A stretch of DNA of 64,000 nucleotides from Bacteroidales bacterium UBA5382. GTDB lineage: Bacteria > Bacteroidota > Bacteroidia > Bacteroidales > Dysgonomonadaceae. Of the stretch, positions 41,821 to 51,690 are shown one piece after another (within the stretch, counting starts at the first letter, position 1; every line of letters begins with the position of its first letter). The translations under genes were made by a program, and so were the position numbers. The stretch is from positions 46,809 through 110,808 of the forward strand of contig DHOU01000029.1 of assembly GCA_002409745.1 (NCBI GenBank), read 5' to 3'. The notes under the pieces are model-generated. The model was not told the origin of the DNA. It saw nothing but the letters and a program-made list of their open reading frames with translations, and did no database searches.

Positions 41821-43638
41821 TCAATCTTCCAACAACCGGCAAATTTCCTGATTGACTTTCCGAATCCTCGGCTCATCGACTTTAATCACCGCCCGGTCAT
41901 ACGTCATCAGACCGTTCACTTCGACCTCCACATCGGTCGTCTGGGTGTATACGGCGGCGGAAAACCCTTGACGGATAAGTTGCTTGAGCTGCTCGGCATA
42001 CTTTACATATTCGTCGGTAACTTCTTTCGAACTGTTGAACTGTACATATCCCCAATTGCGATCCGGTTCCCAAAGATGTTCTTTATTCGCCCAACCGATA
42101 CCTCCATACTCACCGAGCACCGTTGCGCGCTGCGCATCGTAAAGGAACATTTCGGGATGGGGATAATGATGCAAATCCAATATATCGCCTATGGTATAAT
42201 GATTTCCCCCACTGGCCGGATTCACCAACCGTGTCGGGTCGTATTGTTTGGTCCATTCGGTAATCTCTTGCGTTTTAAACTGTCCCCACGCTTCGTTGAA
42301 AGGCACCCACACGCCGATGGAAGGGTAGGAATAAAGATAATCGATAATCTCTTTCCACTCCTTGCGGAAATTCGCTTCCGATTCGGCAGAACGCACCCGT
42401 TCCGTTCCGGTAAAATATTGTCTCATTTGCCATTCGGGACCCGCATCGCCATTGGGCATATCCTGCCATACAATCATCCCCAGCCGGTCGCAATGCGTAT
42501 ACCAACGCGCGGGCTCGACCTTGACGTGCTTCCGGATCATATTGTATCCTAAATCTTTCGTCTTAACAATATCGTACTTCAACGCCTCATCCGTGGGAGC
42601 CGTATATAACCCGTCGGGCCACCAACCCTGATCGAGAGGCCCGAAATGGAACACATCCTTATTATTGAGTTGAAAACGAACGATTCCCTTATCATCTCTC
42701 TTCGTGGAGTACTTGCGCATGGCGGCATAACTCTTCACTTTATCCACTTGCTTGGCTCCATCATACAGGGTCACTTCCAACTGATACAAGAAAGGATTAT
42801 CGGGCGACCACAATGTGGCATTGGCCGGCATGGTTATTTCTACCGGTTGATTATTGATAGCTTGCCCCTCGGCAACCACACGCGAACCGTCGGTCACTTT
42901 GACCTGTAAACGCGCTGATGAAGTGGCTTCGTTCACACACCCTTCCACCGTCAAGGTGTTTTTATCGATATCGGGAGTGATTTTAATGTTTTCGATATGC
43001 TTTTCCGGTACCGGCTCCAACCAAACCGTTTGCCAAATGCCGCTGACGGGAGTATACCAGATGCCTTCGGGCTTATTCACTTGCTTTCCGCGCGGTTGGT
43101 ATCCACGGTCGGTCGGATCCCATACTTTCACCACCAGCTTATTGCTGCCCGACGCAGCAAGTGCAGCGGTAACATCGAAAGAAAAGGGAGCGTATCCGCC
43201 CGTATGTTGGCCGACTTTCATATCGTTTACCCACACATCGGCTTTCCAATCGACGGCTCCGAAATGCAGTAATACGCGGTTGTTCTTCCACTTCGAAGGG
43301 ATGGAAAATTCACGTTGATACCACAGTTCATTCGCATCTCCGACGGTTTTCTGTACTCCCGACAAGCTCGATTCGATAGCGAAGGGAACCAAAACCTGCC
43401 CATTATACGATGCGGGAGCCTGTTGTCCGGTGGGTTGGATCGCATAGTTCCACAAACCGTTGAGATTCTGCCATTCAGCCCGTTCCATAATGGGGCGGGG
43501 ATACTCAGGCAGCACATTGTTTACATCGATCTCTGAAGCCCATCGGGTCTTAATCCGGTCACCCGCAGGCTTCCATTGCGCCGATGCGGAAAAAATAACG
43601 CATAAGGCGAATAATAAAGTTGCTCTTACTTTCATCAT
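41821..43638 (-). CDS. Glycoside hydrolase family 2 enzyme
   Basis: The product has 605 residues with a signal peptide ending FSASAQ. An N-terminal sugar-binding jelly roll (NGLWNYAIQPTGQQ...VLLHFGAVDWKADVWVNDMKVGQHTGGYAPFSFDVT) is followed by the immunoglobulin-like domain and a TIM barrel. FNEAWGQ (about residue 452) carries the acid/base Glu and LGEYGG the probable nucleophile. GH2 enzymes include beta-galactosidases, beta-mannosidases and beta-glucuronidases. This compact form cannot be assigned to one substrate from sequence alone. It probably acts late in glycan breakdown. Confidence 0.9.
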   Translation of the reverse strand: MMKVRATLLFALCVIFSASAQWKPAGDRIKTRWASEIDVNNVLPEYPRPIMERAEWQNLNGLWNYAIQPTGQQAPASYNGQVLVPFAIESSLSGVQKTVGDANELWYQREFSIPSKWKNNRVLLHFGAVDWKADVWVNDMKVGQHTGGYAPFSFDVTAALAASGSNKLVVKVWDPTDRGYQPRGKQVNKPEGIWYTPVSGIWQTVWLEPVPEKHIENIKITPDIDKNTLTVEGCVNEATSSARLQVKVTDGSRVVAEGQAINNQPVEITMPANATLWSPDNPFLYQLEVTLYDGAKQVDKVKSYAAMRKYSTKRDDKGIVRFQLNNKDVFHFGPLDQGWWPDGLYTAPTDEALKYDIVKTKDLGYNMIRKHVKVEPARWYTHCDRLGMIVWQDMPNGDAGPEWQMRQYFTGTERVRSAESEANFRKEWKEIIDYLYSYPSIGVWVPFNEAWGQFKTQEITEWTKQYDPTRLVNPASGGNHYTIGDILDLHHYPHPEMFLYDAQRATVLGEYGGIGWANKEHLWEPDRNWGYVQFNSSKEVTDEYVKYAEQLKQLIRQGFSAAVYTQTTDVEVEVNGLMTYDRAVIKVDEPRIRKVNQEICRLLED

Positions 43639-44026
43639 AATTATTTTACATGTTTAAATTCGACGTCACGAAATTAGGCTTATTCTTTTTAAAATCCTGC
43701 GACAATCTGTTCAAAAAGTGCGAATATCATCTCATATAAATGACAAATTACGAATGACAAATTACAAATGACAAATTATGAATGACAAATTACGAATGAC
43801 AAATGAGGCCTAAAGTCAAAAGTCTAAAGAATAGCGGACCGGAAACGTTAGACACTGTATCAATTAGCAATTAGCAACTCAAGTTTCACAGTCAACAGTA
43901 AAAGATAACTGCAACCTTTCTGACGAAATAACTTGCGAAACGTAAATTCGTAATTTATAATTTATAATTTGTCATTCGTAATTTGTCATTTGTAATTCAT
44001 AATTCGTAATTTGTCATTTGTAATTA
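43639..44026. repeat. Spacer with two blocks of heptanucleotide repeats
   Basis: Blocks at about 43738-43806 and 43945-44027 consist of 7-bp words ACAAATT, ACGAATG, ACAAATG and, on the opposite strand sense, GTAATTT, GTCATTT, GTAATTC. The second block is in effect the complement of the first, so the two could pair as a long imperfect hairpin in RNA or single-stranded DNA. The intervening 43810-43940 holds no gene that I can support. Confidence 0.7.
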
Positions 44027-47000
44027 TTAAAAGTCTTTAGGCAGCATCCCGAACTGTTGCTGAAAACATCTCGCGAAATACGACGGCGAATTAAAGCCCA
44101 CCATATAGCAAATCTCGTTCACTTTGTATTCTTTATCCTTTAGAAGTTGCGCCGCTTTCTTCAACCGCTCCACTTTGATATATTCATTCGGCGTTAAATT
44201 GAGTATGCCCTTTATTTTACGGTAAAAACTCGCCCGGCTCATATTCACCAACTCGGCGATAATCTCGACATTAAAATCAGGATTATGTAAATTCTCCTGG
44301 ACGATCTCATTCAGTTTCTTCAGAAACTCTCCATCCGATTTTGTCAGAGCAATCGTATTGGTACCGATAAAAGGATGTTTTAAGAACGTCTCCCGAAGTT
44401 TATTGCGGTTATTCAACAGGTTGGCTATACGCGCTAAAAGCACCTCAATGGAGAAAGGCTTTTCAATATAATCGTCGGCGCCTATCTCGAACCCTTTCAC
44501 CTTTGCCTGGACATTCGTCTTAGCCGTGAGAAGGATGACCGGAATATGGCTGAACTCCACATCCGACTTAATCCGCTTTGTAAACTCAAATCCGTCCATG
44601 CCCGGCATCATCACGTCGCTAATAATACAATTCACCCCGTTGTCTTGCAGAATTTTCAAGGCTTGCTCTCCGTTCTCAGCCGTAAACACTTCGTAATGCG
44701 GCGATAGACACTTCGCGATGAATTGAAGCATCTCACGGTCATCTTCCACGACCAGTAAGGAATCGGCATGGGTTGATTTCGACGATGATTTGCCTTGTGT
44801 TTCCGGCGCAGGGGGCGGGACAGATTCCGCATCCCCGATCGGCAGTACCAGATGAAACCCATTCAGCCCATCGTCTACCGTGTAAAACAATGAGCCGTTA
44901 TGCAACTCGGCCAACGAAAGAGAAAGAGCCAATCCGATACCCGTGCCGGTAATCACCTTATCCTTGTTTTTATCGATATGTACGAACGGTTTGAATATCT
45001 CATTCCGATGCTCCGGGGAAATAACATCGCCATCATTTTGCACCACGACATGAAAAACAGGTTCCCTTTCATCGACAAACACGTTTACATTCAACAAAGA
45101 CTCCCCATATTTCAACGCGTTATTCAATAAGTTACTAATAATTTTCAGAAACGCTTCCTTATCGATTTTGGCCAAAATATCCGTTTGAGGTAAATCGGTA
45201 TGGAAGGTCGTATTCTTCTGCTTTACCAACGGGAGAAACCGGATAAACGTCTCCCGAAGCAAATCGGTCACATTATACCGTACCAGATGCAAGGCATAGG
45301 CCTCCGCTTCGGTTTTCCGGAAATCGAGTAACTGATTCACCAGACTCAATAACCGGTCGGTATTTTTATGCATAATCTCCAGGTTTTCTTTCAAATTACC
45401 CGATACCGGTTCCGTCAACAACACATGGTCCAACGGGGCTTTGATTAACGACAAAGGCGTCCGGATCTCATGAGCGATGTCGGTAAAGAAATTCATTTTG
45501 GAACGATACAGTTCCCGCTCCTTCTCTTGTTGAAAGATACGCATTTTGCGCCTTTGCATTTTCACTTCCCGCTGCTGCAAATGATAAAGCAGGGCAAAAA
45601 CGGCTGCCGCGAGGAGTATAAAGTAGACTAAATAAGCCCAAGTCGTCATCCATAAAGGCGGCTTGATGCGGATAGTCAGATTTTTGGCCGCTATTGTCCG
45701 GGGACCCTCTTTCAGTATTATTTTAAGGGTGTATGTACCCGGCCTCAAATTGGTATAAATGATAGACTGCCCGGCACCATGGCGAATCCATTCCTCATCG
45801 AAACCTTCCAGCATATACTCTATGCCTCCCGATTGCCGCGCGGTATAACTTAATACGGCATACCGGAGGCTGAAAGAGTTTTTATGGTAGGGTAATTCCA
45901 GGGCATCGGCATAGAGGATGCTTTGTGATAACGGCGTGTTTTTATCGGAAATATTGGCCGGTTCATTATTGATATACAGGTCCGTCAGTACTAACGGAGG
46001 AGTGTGGGCATATTCTTTGAACGAGTCGGGGTTAAACCGGACAAAGCCGTCGATGGAACCGAAATACAGGGTGCCGTCGGGAGCTTTATAGCTCGATTTA
46101 TAATTGAATTGATTACTTTTCAACCCGCTTTCAATCGTGTAACTTTTAAAGGTGTGATGATCGGGATCGAAGCAAACAAGCCCCCGGTTGGTCGATAGCC
46201 ATAAGCGCCCCTGACGATCTTCTTTTATCTGATAAACCACATTATTGGGAAGTCCATCCGCATCATTCATCGTACGGAATGATTCCGTTTCCTTCTCATA
46301 AAGACAAAATCCGCCTCCTTCGGTCGTTATCCACAACCGTTCGCGGCTGTCTTCAAAAATACTCGTCACCTTATTATACGCAAGGGTGGTTGAATCGAGC
46401 GGGTTGTGCATATAGTTTTTCCATGTTTTATCTTTCGGACGATACCGATAGAGCCCCTTCAAAAAAGTAGCGAACCATACATTCCCATCGGTATCTTCCT
46501 TTATATCCTGTATAAATAGGCCTTCGAGTTGTTTAATGCGGGTAAAATCATCGGTTTCCGGATTATAGATATTCAACCCTGAAAGCGTTCCCACCCATAA
46601 CGTCCCTTGCCGGTCCTTGCACAAGGAAAAAATACTGTTCTCACTGATTGAATTTTGGCTATCCGTATTTATATACGTTTTAAGCGTTTTTGTCTTTCCA
46701 TTATACCGGTTCAGGCCTTTTGAGAAGGTTCCGATCCATATGGCATCGTTTTCGGCATAGAGCGCATGGATATTATTGTAAAGATGATCGAGGGAAGGGG
46801 GGAGCGGAAGAAAAGTATCCGAAGCAGGGTCGAACAGGTTCAGGCCGTTATCTTCCGTGCCAATCCAAATATTTCCGTCGGGAGCAGGGCAAAATTCCCT
46901 TATGCGGCGTCCGCTAATGCTGTTTTCGCTTCCGACAGGATACTGTTTTTCAAAATTGCCGTACTGTTCGGAATAATAATCGACTCCCCCGAAATAGCTT

Positions 47001-48001
47001 CCCACCCAAATACCGTTCTCGTTATCCTTATATAAGGAGTAAATGGCATTATCGGATATGGAATTGGGATCGGCATCATCGTGCTTTAAGTGGTGAATAA
47101 CGCTATTCCGGGAAAAAGAATAAATATAAATTCCCGATTCGGATCCGATCCAAAGAATATCTTCTCCGACCCGTAAGACATCGCGAACGAATATGGGTTG
47201 ATTATTTTCGTCTTTATCTAAAAGCACTTCATAATTTCCATTAACCGTATTAATACGGAGCAATCCTTTACGGGATGTTCCCACCAATAATTGATTAAAG
47301 GGATCCGCTAATACCACATTGATTTCCCCTGCATCAAAGAGAAATTCATTTCCGGGGTACAATTTAAACTCTTTTGTTTGTCTTTTCTTTTTATCTATAT
47401 ACATAAACGGACGGGAAGAATAGGGGAATGCCCATACTCCACCATCTTTATCAGCACAGAGAGTGATTCCTTTTAAGCCTCCGGGCGTGGTTTTAATATC
47501 GTAATGAAATAGTTCTTTGGTTTTTTTCGCATAATGAAATACGCCTTTCTCTTCCACTGAAATCCAAATATCCCCATCCTCATCCATGATCATATCGCTT
47601 ACAGCTCCTTCGACAATATTCTGATTTTTATCCCTTTCACTAAAGCGAGAGAATGTTTCTTTCACACTATTGTAGATATACACCCCATCATCAGTGCCCA
47701 CCCAAATAGACTCGTCTTCATCTTGAAGAATACAGCGGAATACATTATCTTTTAATTCACTATTGGTAGAAAAATGAAAAATTTTGAAAGATGTGCCGTC
47801 AAAGCGATTAAGTCCGTCTTTCGTACCGAACCACATAAAACCCTTCCGGTCTTGAAGAATACGCTGCACGGTATTTTGCGAAAGTCCGTTATTAATGTTA
47901 TAATGTTTGAAATAATAAGAGCGGTGGGCATATAAAGCCGCTTGGTTGTATGTAAACATACACCAAACGGCACATAGATATACCCACAATCTTTTATTCA
48001 T
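44027..48001 (-). CDS. Hybrid two-component system regulator (HTCS)
   Basis: The product has 1324 residues. After a signal peptide come about fourteen regulator-propeller repeats (GLSQNTVQRILQDRKGFMWFGTKDGLNRFDG and similar) and a Y_Y_Y domain (about residues 720-780). A membrane helix (TTWAYLVYFILLAAAVFALLY) and a HisKA domain with the phospho-acceptor in DIAHEIRTPLS (about residue 845) follow. Then come a HATPase domain (ITGTGIGLALS), a receiver domain with the phosphorylated Asp in ISDVMMPGMDG (about residue 1130) and an AraC-type DNA-binding end. It senses glycan oligosaccharides in the periplasm and activates the locus. The last three residues overlap intergenic repeat. Confidence 0.96.
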   Translation of the reverse strand: MNKRLWVYLCAVWCMFTYNQAALYAHRSYYFKHYNINNGLSQNTVQRILQDRKGFMWFGTKDGLNRFDGTSFKIFHFSTNSELKDNVFRCILQDEDESIWVGTDDGVYIYNSVKETFSRFSERDKNQNIVEGAVSDMIMDEDGDIWISVEEKGVFHYAKKTKELFHYDIKTTPGGLKGITLCADKDGGVWAFPYSSRPFMYIDKKKRQTKEFKLYPGNEFLFDAGEINVVLADPFNQLLVGTSRKGLLRINTVNGNYEVLLDKDENNQPIFVRDVLRVGEDILWIGSESGIYIYSFSRNSVIHHLKHDDADPNSISDNAIYSLYKDNENGIWVGSYFGGVDYYSEQYGNFEKQYPVGSENSISGRRIREFCPAPDGNIWIGTEDNGLNLFDPASDTFLPLPPSLDHLYNNIHALYAENDAIWIGTFSKGLNRYNGKTKTLKTYINTDSQNSISENSIFSLCKDRQGTLWVGTLSGLNIYNPETDDFTRIKQLEGLFIQDIKEDTDGNVWFATFLKGLYRYRPKDKTWKNYMHNPLDSTTLAYNKVTSIFEDSRERLWITTEGGGFCLYEKETESFRTMNDADGLPNNVVYQIKEDRQGRLWLSTNRGLVCFDPDHHTFKSYTIESGLKSNQFNYKSSYKAPDGTLYFGSIDGFVRFNPDSFKEYAHTPPLVLTDLYINNEPANISDKNTPLSQSILYADALELPYHKNSFSLRYAVLSYTARQSGGIEYMLEGFDEEWIRHGAGQSIIYTNLRPGTYTLKIILKEGPRTIAAKNLTIRIKPPLWMTTWAYLVYFILLAAAVFALLYHLQQREVKMQRRKMRIFQQEKERELYRSKMNFFTDIAHEIRTPLSLIKAPLDHVLLTEPVSGNLKENLEIMHKNTDRLLSLVNQLLDFRKTEAEAYALHLVRYNVTDLLRETFIRFLPLVKQKNTTFHTDLPQTDILAKIDKEAFLKIISNLLNNALKYGESLLNVNVFVDEREPVFHVVVQNDGDVISPEHRNEIFKPFVHIDKNKDKVITGTGIGLALSLSLAELHNGSLFYTVDDGLNGFHLVLPIGDAESVPPPAPETQGKSSSKSTHADSLLVVEDDREMLQFIAKCLSPHYEVFTAENGEQALKILQDNGVNCIISDVMMPGMDGFEFTKRIKSDVEFSHIPVILLTAKTNVQAKVKGFEIGADDYIEKPFSIEVLLARIANLLNNRNKLRETFLKHPFIGTNTIALTKSDGEFLKKLNEIVQENLHNPDFNVEIIAELVNMSRASFYRKIKGILNLTPNEYIKVERLKKAAQLLKDKEYKVNEICYMVGFNSPSYFARCFQQQFGMLPKDF

Positions 48002-48146
48002 TTGCTTTTCAGTCTCCGGTCTCCAGTCTCCGGTCTCCGGTCTCCAGTCTTCGGTCTCCGGTCTGTAGTCTCATTGTCTTCAACTATCGGCGTTAGCCGT
48101 TTCACGCGGAGCGTTTATCGCCGGAGGCATTACCGGACGAAGTCCC
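48002..48146. repeat. GGTCTCC heptanucleotide repeats and the 64-bp element, copy B
   Basis: About 48005-48070 is a run of CCGGTCT and CCAGTCT words. A 64-bp copy of the element at 2439-2503 follows at 48075-48138. The same order (heptanucleotide block, then element) is found 45 kb away at 2338-2503, so the block and the element probably spread or persist together. Confidence 0.7.
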
Positions 48147-49976
48147 TTAGTCTGCGGTCTTTTTTAAACTATACTGCGCTTTGTAGGTTGTGCTGACTCT
48201 TCCCGTAAGGGTCTTCACGACACATTTCAACTCTACAGGGGTCGTCGGCGACAAAGCGACCGCGATGGGCTTGACATACAATACGCCGGCGAGTAAAGGA
48301 TCGGAGCCATCCAACGTGTAATATATTTGAGAACCGGCAACGGGCGGAGTCAAAGAAACGGTCACATTATCGGATGTGGATTCGACATTCTCGAGCCCCA
48401 TCGGCTCCGGAATTCTGAAATTCACGTTCATTTTATCCAGCCAACATAAATTCGAACCGACACGCTTCCTAAAATCAGGATAGTCTTTCTTTTCGGTGCT
48501 CCACCCGATCTCCGAGACAGCCAAAAGACGCGGAAACGCCATATAATCGAGTTTCGGGACACTATGAATAAACTCCATCCATAAATTTCCCTGTACGCCG
48601 ATGACATACGGATGGTATTCCTCCGGAATCGCGCCGGTAGGATTGTAGTGATAGACTTTTTCCAGAGGCAGGTTTCCACCGATATTAAACGGTTCGGTTG
48701 CCGGATCGCCCTGGTAATAATCCAAATACAAGTAATGAGTAGGCGCCATGACTACCTGATGTTTGTGTTTGGCGGCCTCGATTCCTCCTTCTTCGCCTCT
48801 CCAACTCATGATCATCGCATTATCGGCTATTCCGCCTTCCATAATCTCATCCCAACCAAGCATTCTCCGCCCTTTGCTTTCGAGGTATTTTCCAATCCTC
48901 TTCACAAAATAACTCTGCAACTCATGTTCGTCTTTCAGGTTTTCCTGTTTGATCTTTGCCTGGCATTTGGGACATTCTTTCCAGCGGTCTTTAGGCGCTT
49001 CATCGCCCCCGATATGAATGATTTCAGAGGGGAACAGTTCCATCACTTCGTCCAACACATCTTCAAGGAAGCGGTAGGTCTCTTCATTTCCGGCACACAA
49101 AACATCTTTTTGAATTCCCCATTGTTCCAACACTTTAAAAGGGCCTCCGGTACAAGAGAGATGGGGATAAGCCGCCAATGCCGCCAGCATATGCCCCGGC
49201 ATATCGATCTCCGGAATGATGGTGACGTTGCGTTGCCGGGCATAGGCGACAATATCGCGGATTTGTGGTTGCGTATAGTACCCTCCGTGAGGCAAACGGT
49301 CGAACGATTGATCGGTATTTTTATTATCGGTTTGAGTACTTCTTCTCCAGGCGCCTACTTGCGTTAACAACGGATATTTTTTTATCTCGATGCGCCAACC
49401 GGCATCCTCGGTCAAATGCCAATGAAAGGTATTCAATTTATAATAGGCCATCAGGTCGATAAACCGCTTAACGGATTCCACCGTAAAAAAGTACCGCCCC
49501 ACATCCAACATGGCTCCACGATACCCGAAACGCGGTTTGTCTTTGATCTCAACCTGGGGGAGCGCAAGACTTGCGGATGCTTCTACCGGCATTAACTGCA
49601 AAAGGCTTTGCAAGCCGTAGAAAAGCCCCTCCGTATTTCCTTTTATCACGACGGAACGGCTATCGATCGTCAACTCGTACGCTTCTTTTTCAAAAGAACG
49701 ATCCAGCACAAAATTAATGCCGTCACGGACAGAAGCAGAATGCCTCACATTCAAATCAAAGCCGTAATTATCCCGAAGAAAATCATTTACGAAGCCGGTC
49801 ACAAGGATATCTTCCTCGTAATTGCGATAGATTTTCGTATTCGCGTTGAATACGAACGTTCCTTCTTTTTTAATTAAACTGAAAGGTTTCGGTATAATAT
49901 CCGGTTCGTTTGGAAGAGCCAAAAACGTAACGGCGCTCATACATACGATTAGTAGAAAACTTAATTTTATTCTCAT
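48147..49976 (-). CDS. Beta-N-acetylhexosaminidase, GH20
   Basis: The product has 609 residues with a signal peptide (LLIVCMSAVTFLALP). An N-terminal GH20b domain is followed by the TIM barrel: FGYRGAMLDVGRYFFTVESVKRFIDLMAYYKLNTFHWHLTEDAGWRIEIKKYP is continuous in the protein and typical of the family. The catalytic Asp-Glu pair lies in HIGGDEAPKD (about residue 325). A C-terminal domain with YYTLDGSDP (chitobiase-like) ends the protein. It removes terminal GlcNAc or GalNAc. Within the locus it points to a glycan that also carries hexosamine. Confidence 0.95.
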   Translation of the reverse strand: MRIKLSFLLIVCMSAVTFLALPNEPDIIPKPFSLIKKEGTFVFNANTKIYRNYEEDILVTGFVNDFLRDNYGFDLNVRHSASVRDGINFVLDRSFEKEAYELTIDSRSVVIKGNTEGLFYGLQSLLQLMPVEASASLALPQVEIKDKPRFGYRGAMLDVGRYFFTVESVKRFIDLMAYYKLNTFHWHLTEDAGWRIEIKKYPLLTQVGAWRRSTQTDNKNTDQSFDRLPHGGYYTQPQIRDIVAYARQRNVTIIPEIDMPGHMLAALAAYPHLSCTGGPFKVLEQWGIQKDVLCAGNEETYRFLEDVLDEVMELFPSEIIHIGGDEAPKDRWKECPKCQAKIKQENLKDEHELQSYFVKRIGKYLESKGRRMLGWDEIMEGGIADNAMIMSWRGEEGGIEAAKHKHQVVMAPTHYLYLDYYQGDPATEPFNIGGNLPLEKVYHYNPTGAIPEEYHPYVIGVQGNLWMEFIHSVPKLDYMAFPRLLAVSEIGWSTEKKDYPDFRKRVGSNLCWLDKMNVNFRIPEPMGLENVESTSDNVTVSLTPPVAGSQIYYTLDGSDPLLAGVLYVKPIAVALSPTTPVELKCVVKTLTGRVSTTYKAQYSLKKTAD

Positions 49977-50075
49977 GTTCTTAAATAATGATTGTTAATC
50001 TTGCCGGGGGTGTCGCCCGAAACGATCCCCCCGGTTGTTTAATTCGCTACAAATATACAAATCTTTTTCATCTAT

Positions 50076-51026
50076 TTATTCGATCAAGACCGGAACTTCA
50101 TACTGCTGCTCAATAGACAATCTGTCTGCGCCGTCTGTTTTTCGAAAACCGGCCTTTCCGATATACATTTTCCTCGGATGAATCGATTCTTTATCATGAT
50201 GCGCGTGAAAAACAATGCGCAGATTTCCATCCTTGTCGTAAAACATCGCACTATGCCCTACCCCGGCCAAATTGCCGGGCTTTTGCAGGAGAGGATTATC
50301 CCGATATTTCGTCCATGTTCCCATAATATCCGTAGCCGTAGCGCAACCGATTCCGTAAAAGGGGCTCTCGTAACTGTTCGCCGAATAGGTCATATAATAT
50401 ACGCCTTCATGCTTCACCACGAAAGCGCCTTCATTCACTCGGGGCCAAACTTGTTCCCAGTCCTGCGACACATGAATGCAGGGATGCAAGGTTTCTTTTT
50501 TAATCGTTATGAAGTCATTTTCCAGCTCCGCCACCCAAATGTTCAGGCCGTCGTTGAAACGGTCGAAAAAAAGATAAGCCTTTCCGTCATCATCGATAAA
50601 AAGAGTATTGTCAATGGCCTTTTCCCCTTCGAGCATCGGTTTCTGTTCTGCTTGTTTGAAAGGGCCGAGCGGTGAATCGGAAGTCGCCACACAAATATGC
50701 TCTTCAGCCGTATAATACATGTAAAACCGACCGTTGACAAGGTATACTTCCGGCGCCCAGAACCATTTATCGCCGAAAGAATCGTTTTTGTGAAGAGCAA
50801 GGTTTTGTTCTTTTCTCCATTCTTTCAAATTCTCAGAAGTATACACTTCTATGCCGTCTTCAGCATTGGTACCGTACGCATAATAGGTGTCATTATGCAA
50901 CATAATGAAAGGATCGGCCAATGAAAGAGGCCCCTTGCGGTCCAAAGGTGAATCCGAATCATTGGCGCATACGCACACACCCGACAAACATAAAAGAAAC
51001 AAAAGGTATATATTTTTTTTCATCAT
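50076..51026 (-). CDS. Glycoside hydrolase family 43 enzyme
   Basis: The product is about 316 residues from the preferred start MMKKNIYLLF, with a signal peptide ending CVCAND. It has the five-bladed propeller pattern with the catalytic residues visible: LADPFIMLHNDTYYAYG (base Asp), EKAIDNTLFIDDDGKAYLFF (pKa-modulating Asp) and RVNEGAFVVKHEGVYYMTYS (acid Glu). GH43 members are arabinofuranosidases, xylosidases and galactosidases. The start codon lies within a few bases of the end of the PIN-type toxin gene, so the toxin module is wedged tightly against it. Confidence 0.92.
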   Translation of the reverse strand: MMKKNIYLLFLLCLSGVCVCANDSDSPLDRKGPLSLADPFIMLHNDTYYAYGTNAEDGIEVYTSENLKEWRKEQNLALHKNDSFGDKWFWAPEVYLVNGRFYMYYTAEEHICVATSDSPLGPFKQAEQKPMLEGEKAIDNTLFIDDDGKAYLFFDRFNDGLNIWVAELENDFITIKKETLHPCIHVSQDWEQVWPRVNEGAFVVKHEGVYYMTYSANSYESPFYGIGCATATDIMGTWTKYRDNPLLQKPGNLAGVGHSAMFYDKDGNLRIVFHAHHDKESIHPRKMYIGKAGFRKTDGADRLSIEQQYEVPVLIE

Positions 51027-51034
51027 CGAAAGAT

Positions 51035-51463
51035 TCAAAATATTTCACGGCGTTTAATCATTCCTTCAAATTCTTTATAAGTAACTATTTTCGTTTGATG
51101 ATGAACGCCTAACACTAACAAATCCTTGTCGCCTGTGATAATAAAATCAGCGGGAATGGTGTCAGCCAACGAAAGAAGATACAAATCTTTTTTATCCCTT
51201 ACGGAAGAAATCGCCTTTTCCCGAATCGGGATATAGCAACAGTATTTATCCATCAACTTATATGTCTCCTCTACATCATCTTCAGTTATATACTTTCGTA
51301 TTTTCGGTCTTGACGAAACGAGGCCGAATTCATTCAACAATTCATCGCAGACATATATCTTTAAGTCCGGATTAGCAAACAAATTCCGCATCGCTGACAA
51401 TTTTTTACCTAGTAGAAATGAAATCCACAAGTTGGTATCACAGATTATTTTAATCACCTTCAT
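51035..51463 (-). CDS. PIN-domain toxin (VapC-like)
   Basis: The product has 142 residues with the PIN nuclease pattern: IICDTNLWISFLLG near the N-terminus (first Asp), an acidic residue in CDELLNEF, and DFIITGDKDLLVLG near residues 105-118 for the remaining metal ligands. PIN toxins cleave RNA and are held inactive by a co-expressed antitoxin. The start overlaps the antitoxin stop by four bases (ATGA). The pair sits between the GH43 and GH127 genes of the polysaccharide locus. Confidence 0.88.
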   Translation of the reverse strand: MKVIKIICDTNLWISFLLGKKLSAMRNLFANPDLKIYVCDELLNEFGLVSSRPKIRKYITEDDVEETYKLMDKYCCYIPIREKAISSVRDKKDLYLLSLADTIPADFIITGDKDLLVLGVHHQTKIVTYKEFEGMIKRREIF

Positions 51464-51663
51464 TTTCCATATCTCACAGCACGTACCTCCGACAAAATAT
51501 CCTCCTCGGAGAACTTTACGTCTTTCGGCCGGGAAGCAATATATTTCTGTAAAGCGCTTTCTTTCGTTTCGTATGTCCAGCCCATTTTATTTACTAATTC
51601 CTTGAAAAACTGCATATCGTTTGTCGGAATAGTTAAGCTTATATTTTCTGACGATGTTTTCAT
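51460..51663 (-). CDS. Antitoxin of the PIN-domain toxin
   Basis: This 67-residue protein contains NISLTIPTNDMQFFKELVNKMGW, a ribbon-helix-helix-like or short helical DNA-binding start, and a C-terminal part (FSEEDILSEVRAVRYGK) probably used to wrap the toxin. It is first in a two-gene operon with the toxin. A perfect 17-bp inverted repeat about 28 bp upstream is its likely operator. Confidence 0.8.
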   Translation of the reverse strand: MKTSSENISLTIPTNDMQFFKELVNKMGWTYETKESALQKYIASRPKDVKFSEEDILSEVRAVRYGK

Positions 51664-51690
51664 AACTTCTTTTTGCTTATTTCACTTTAT

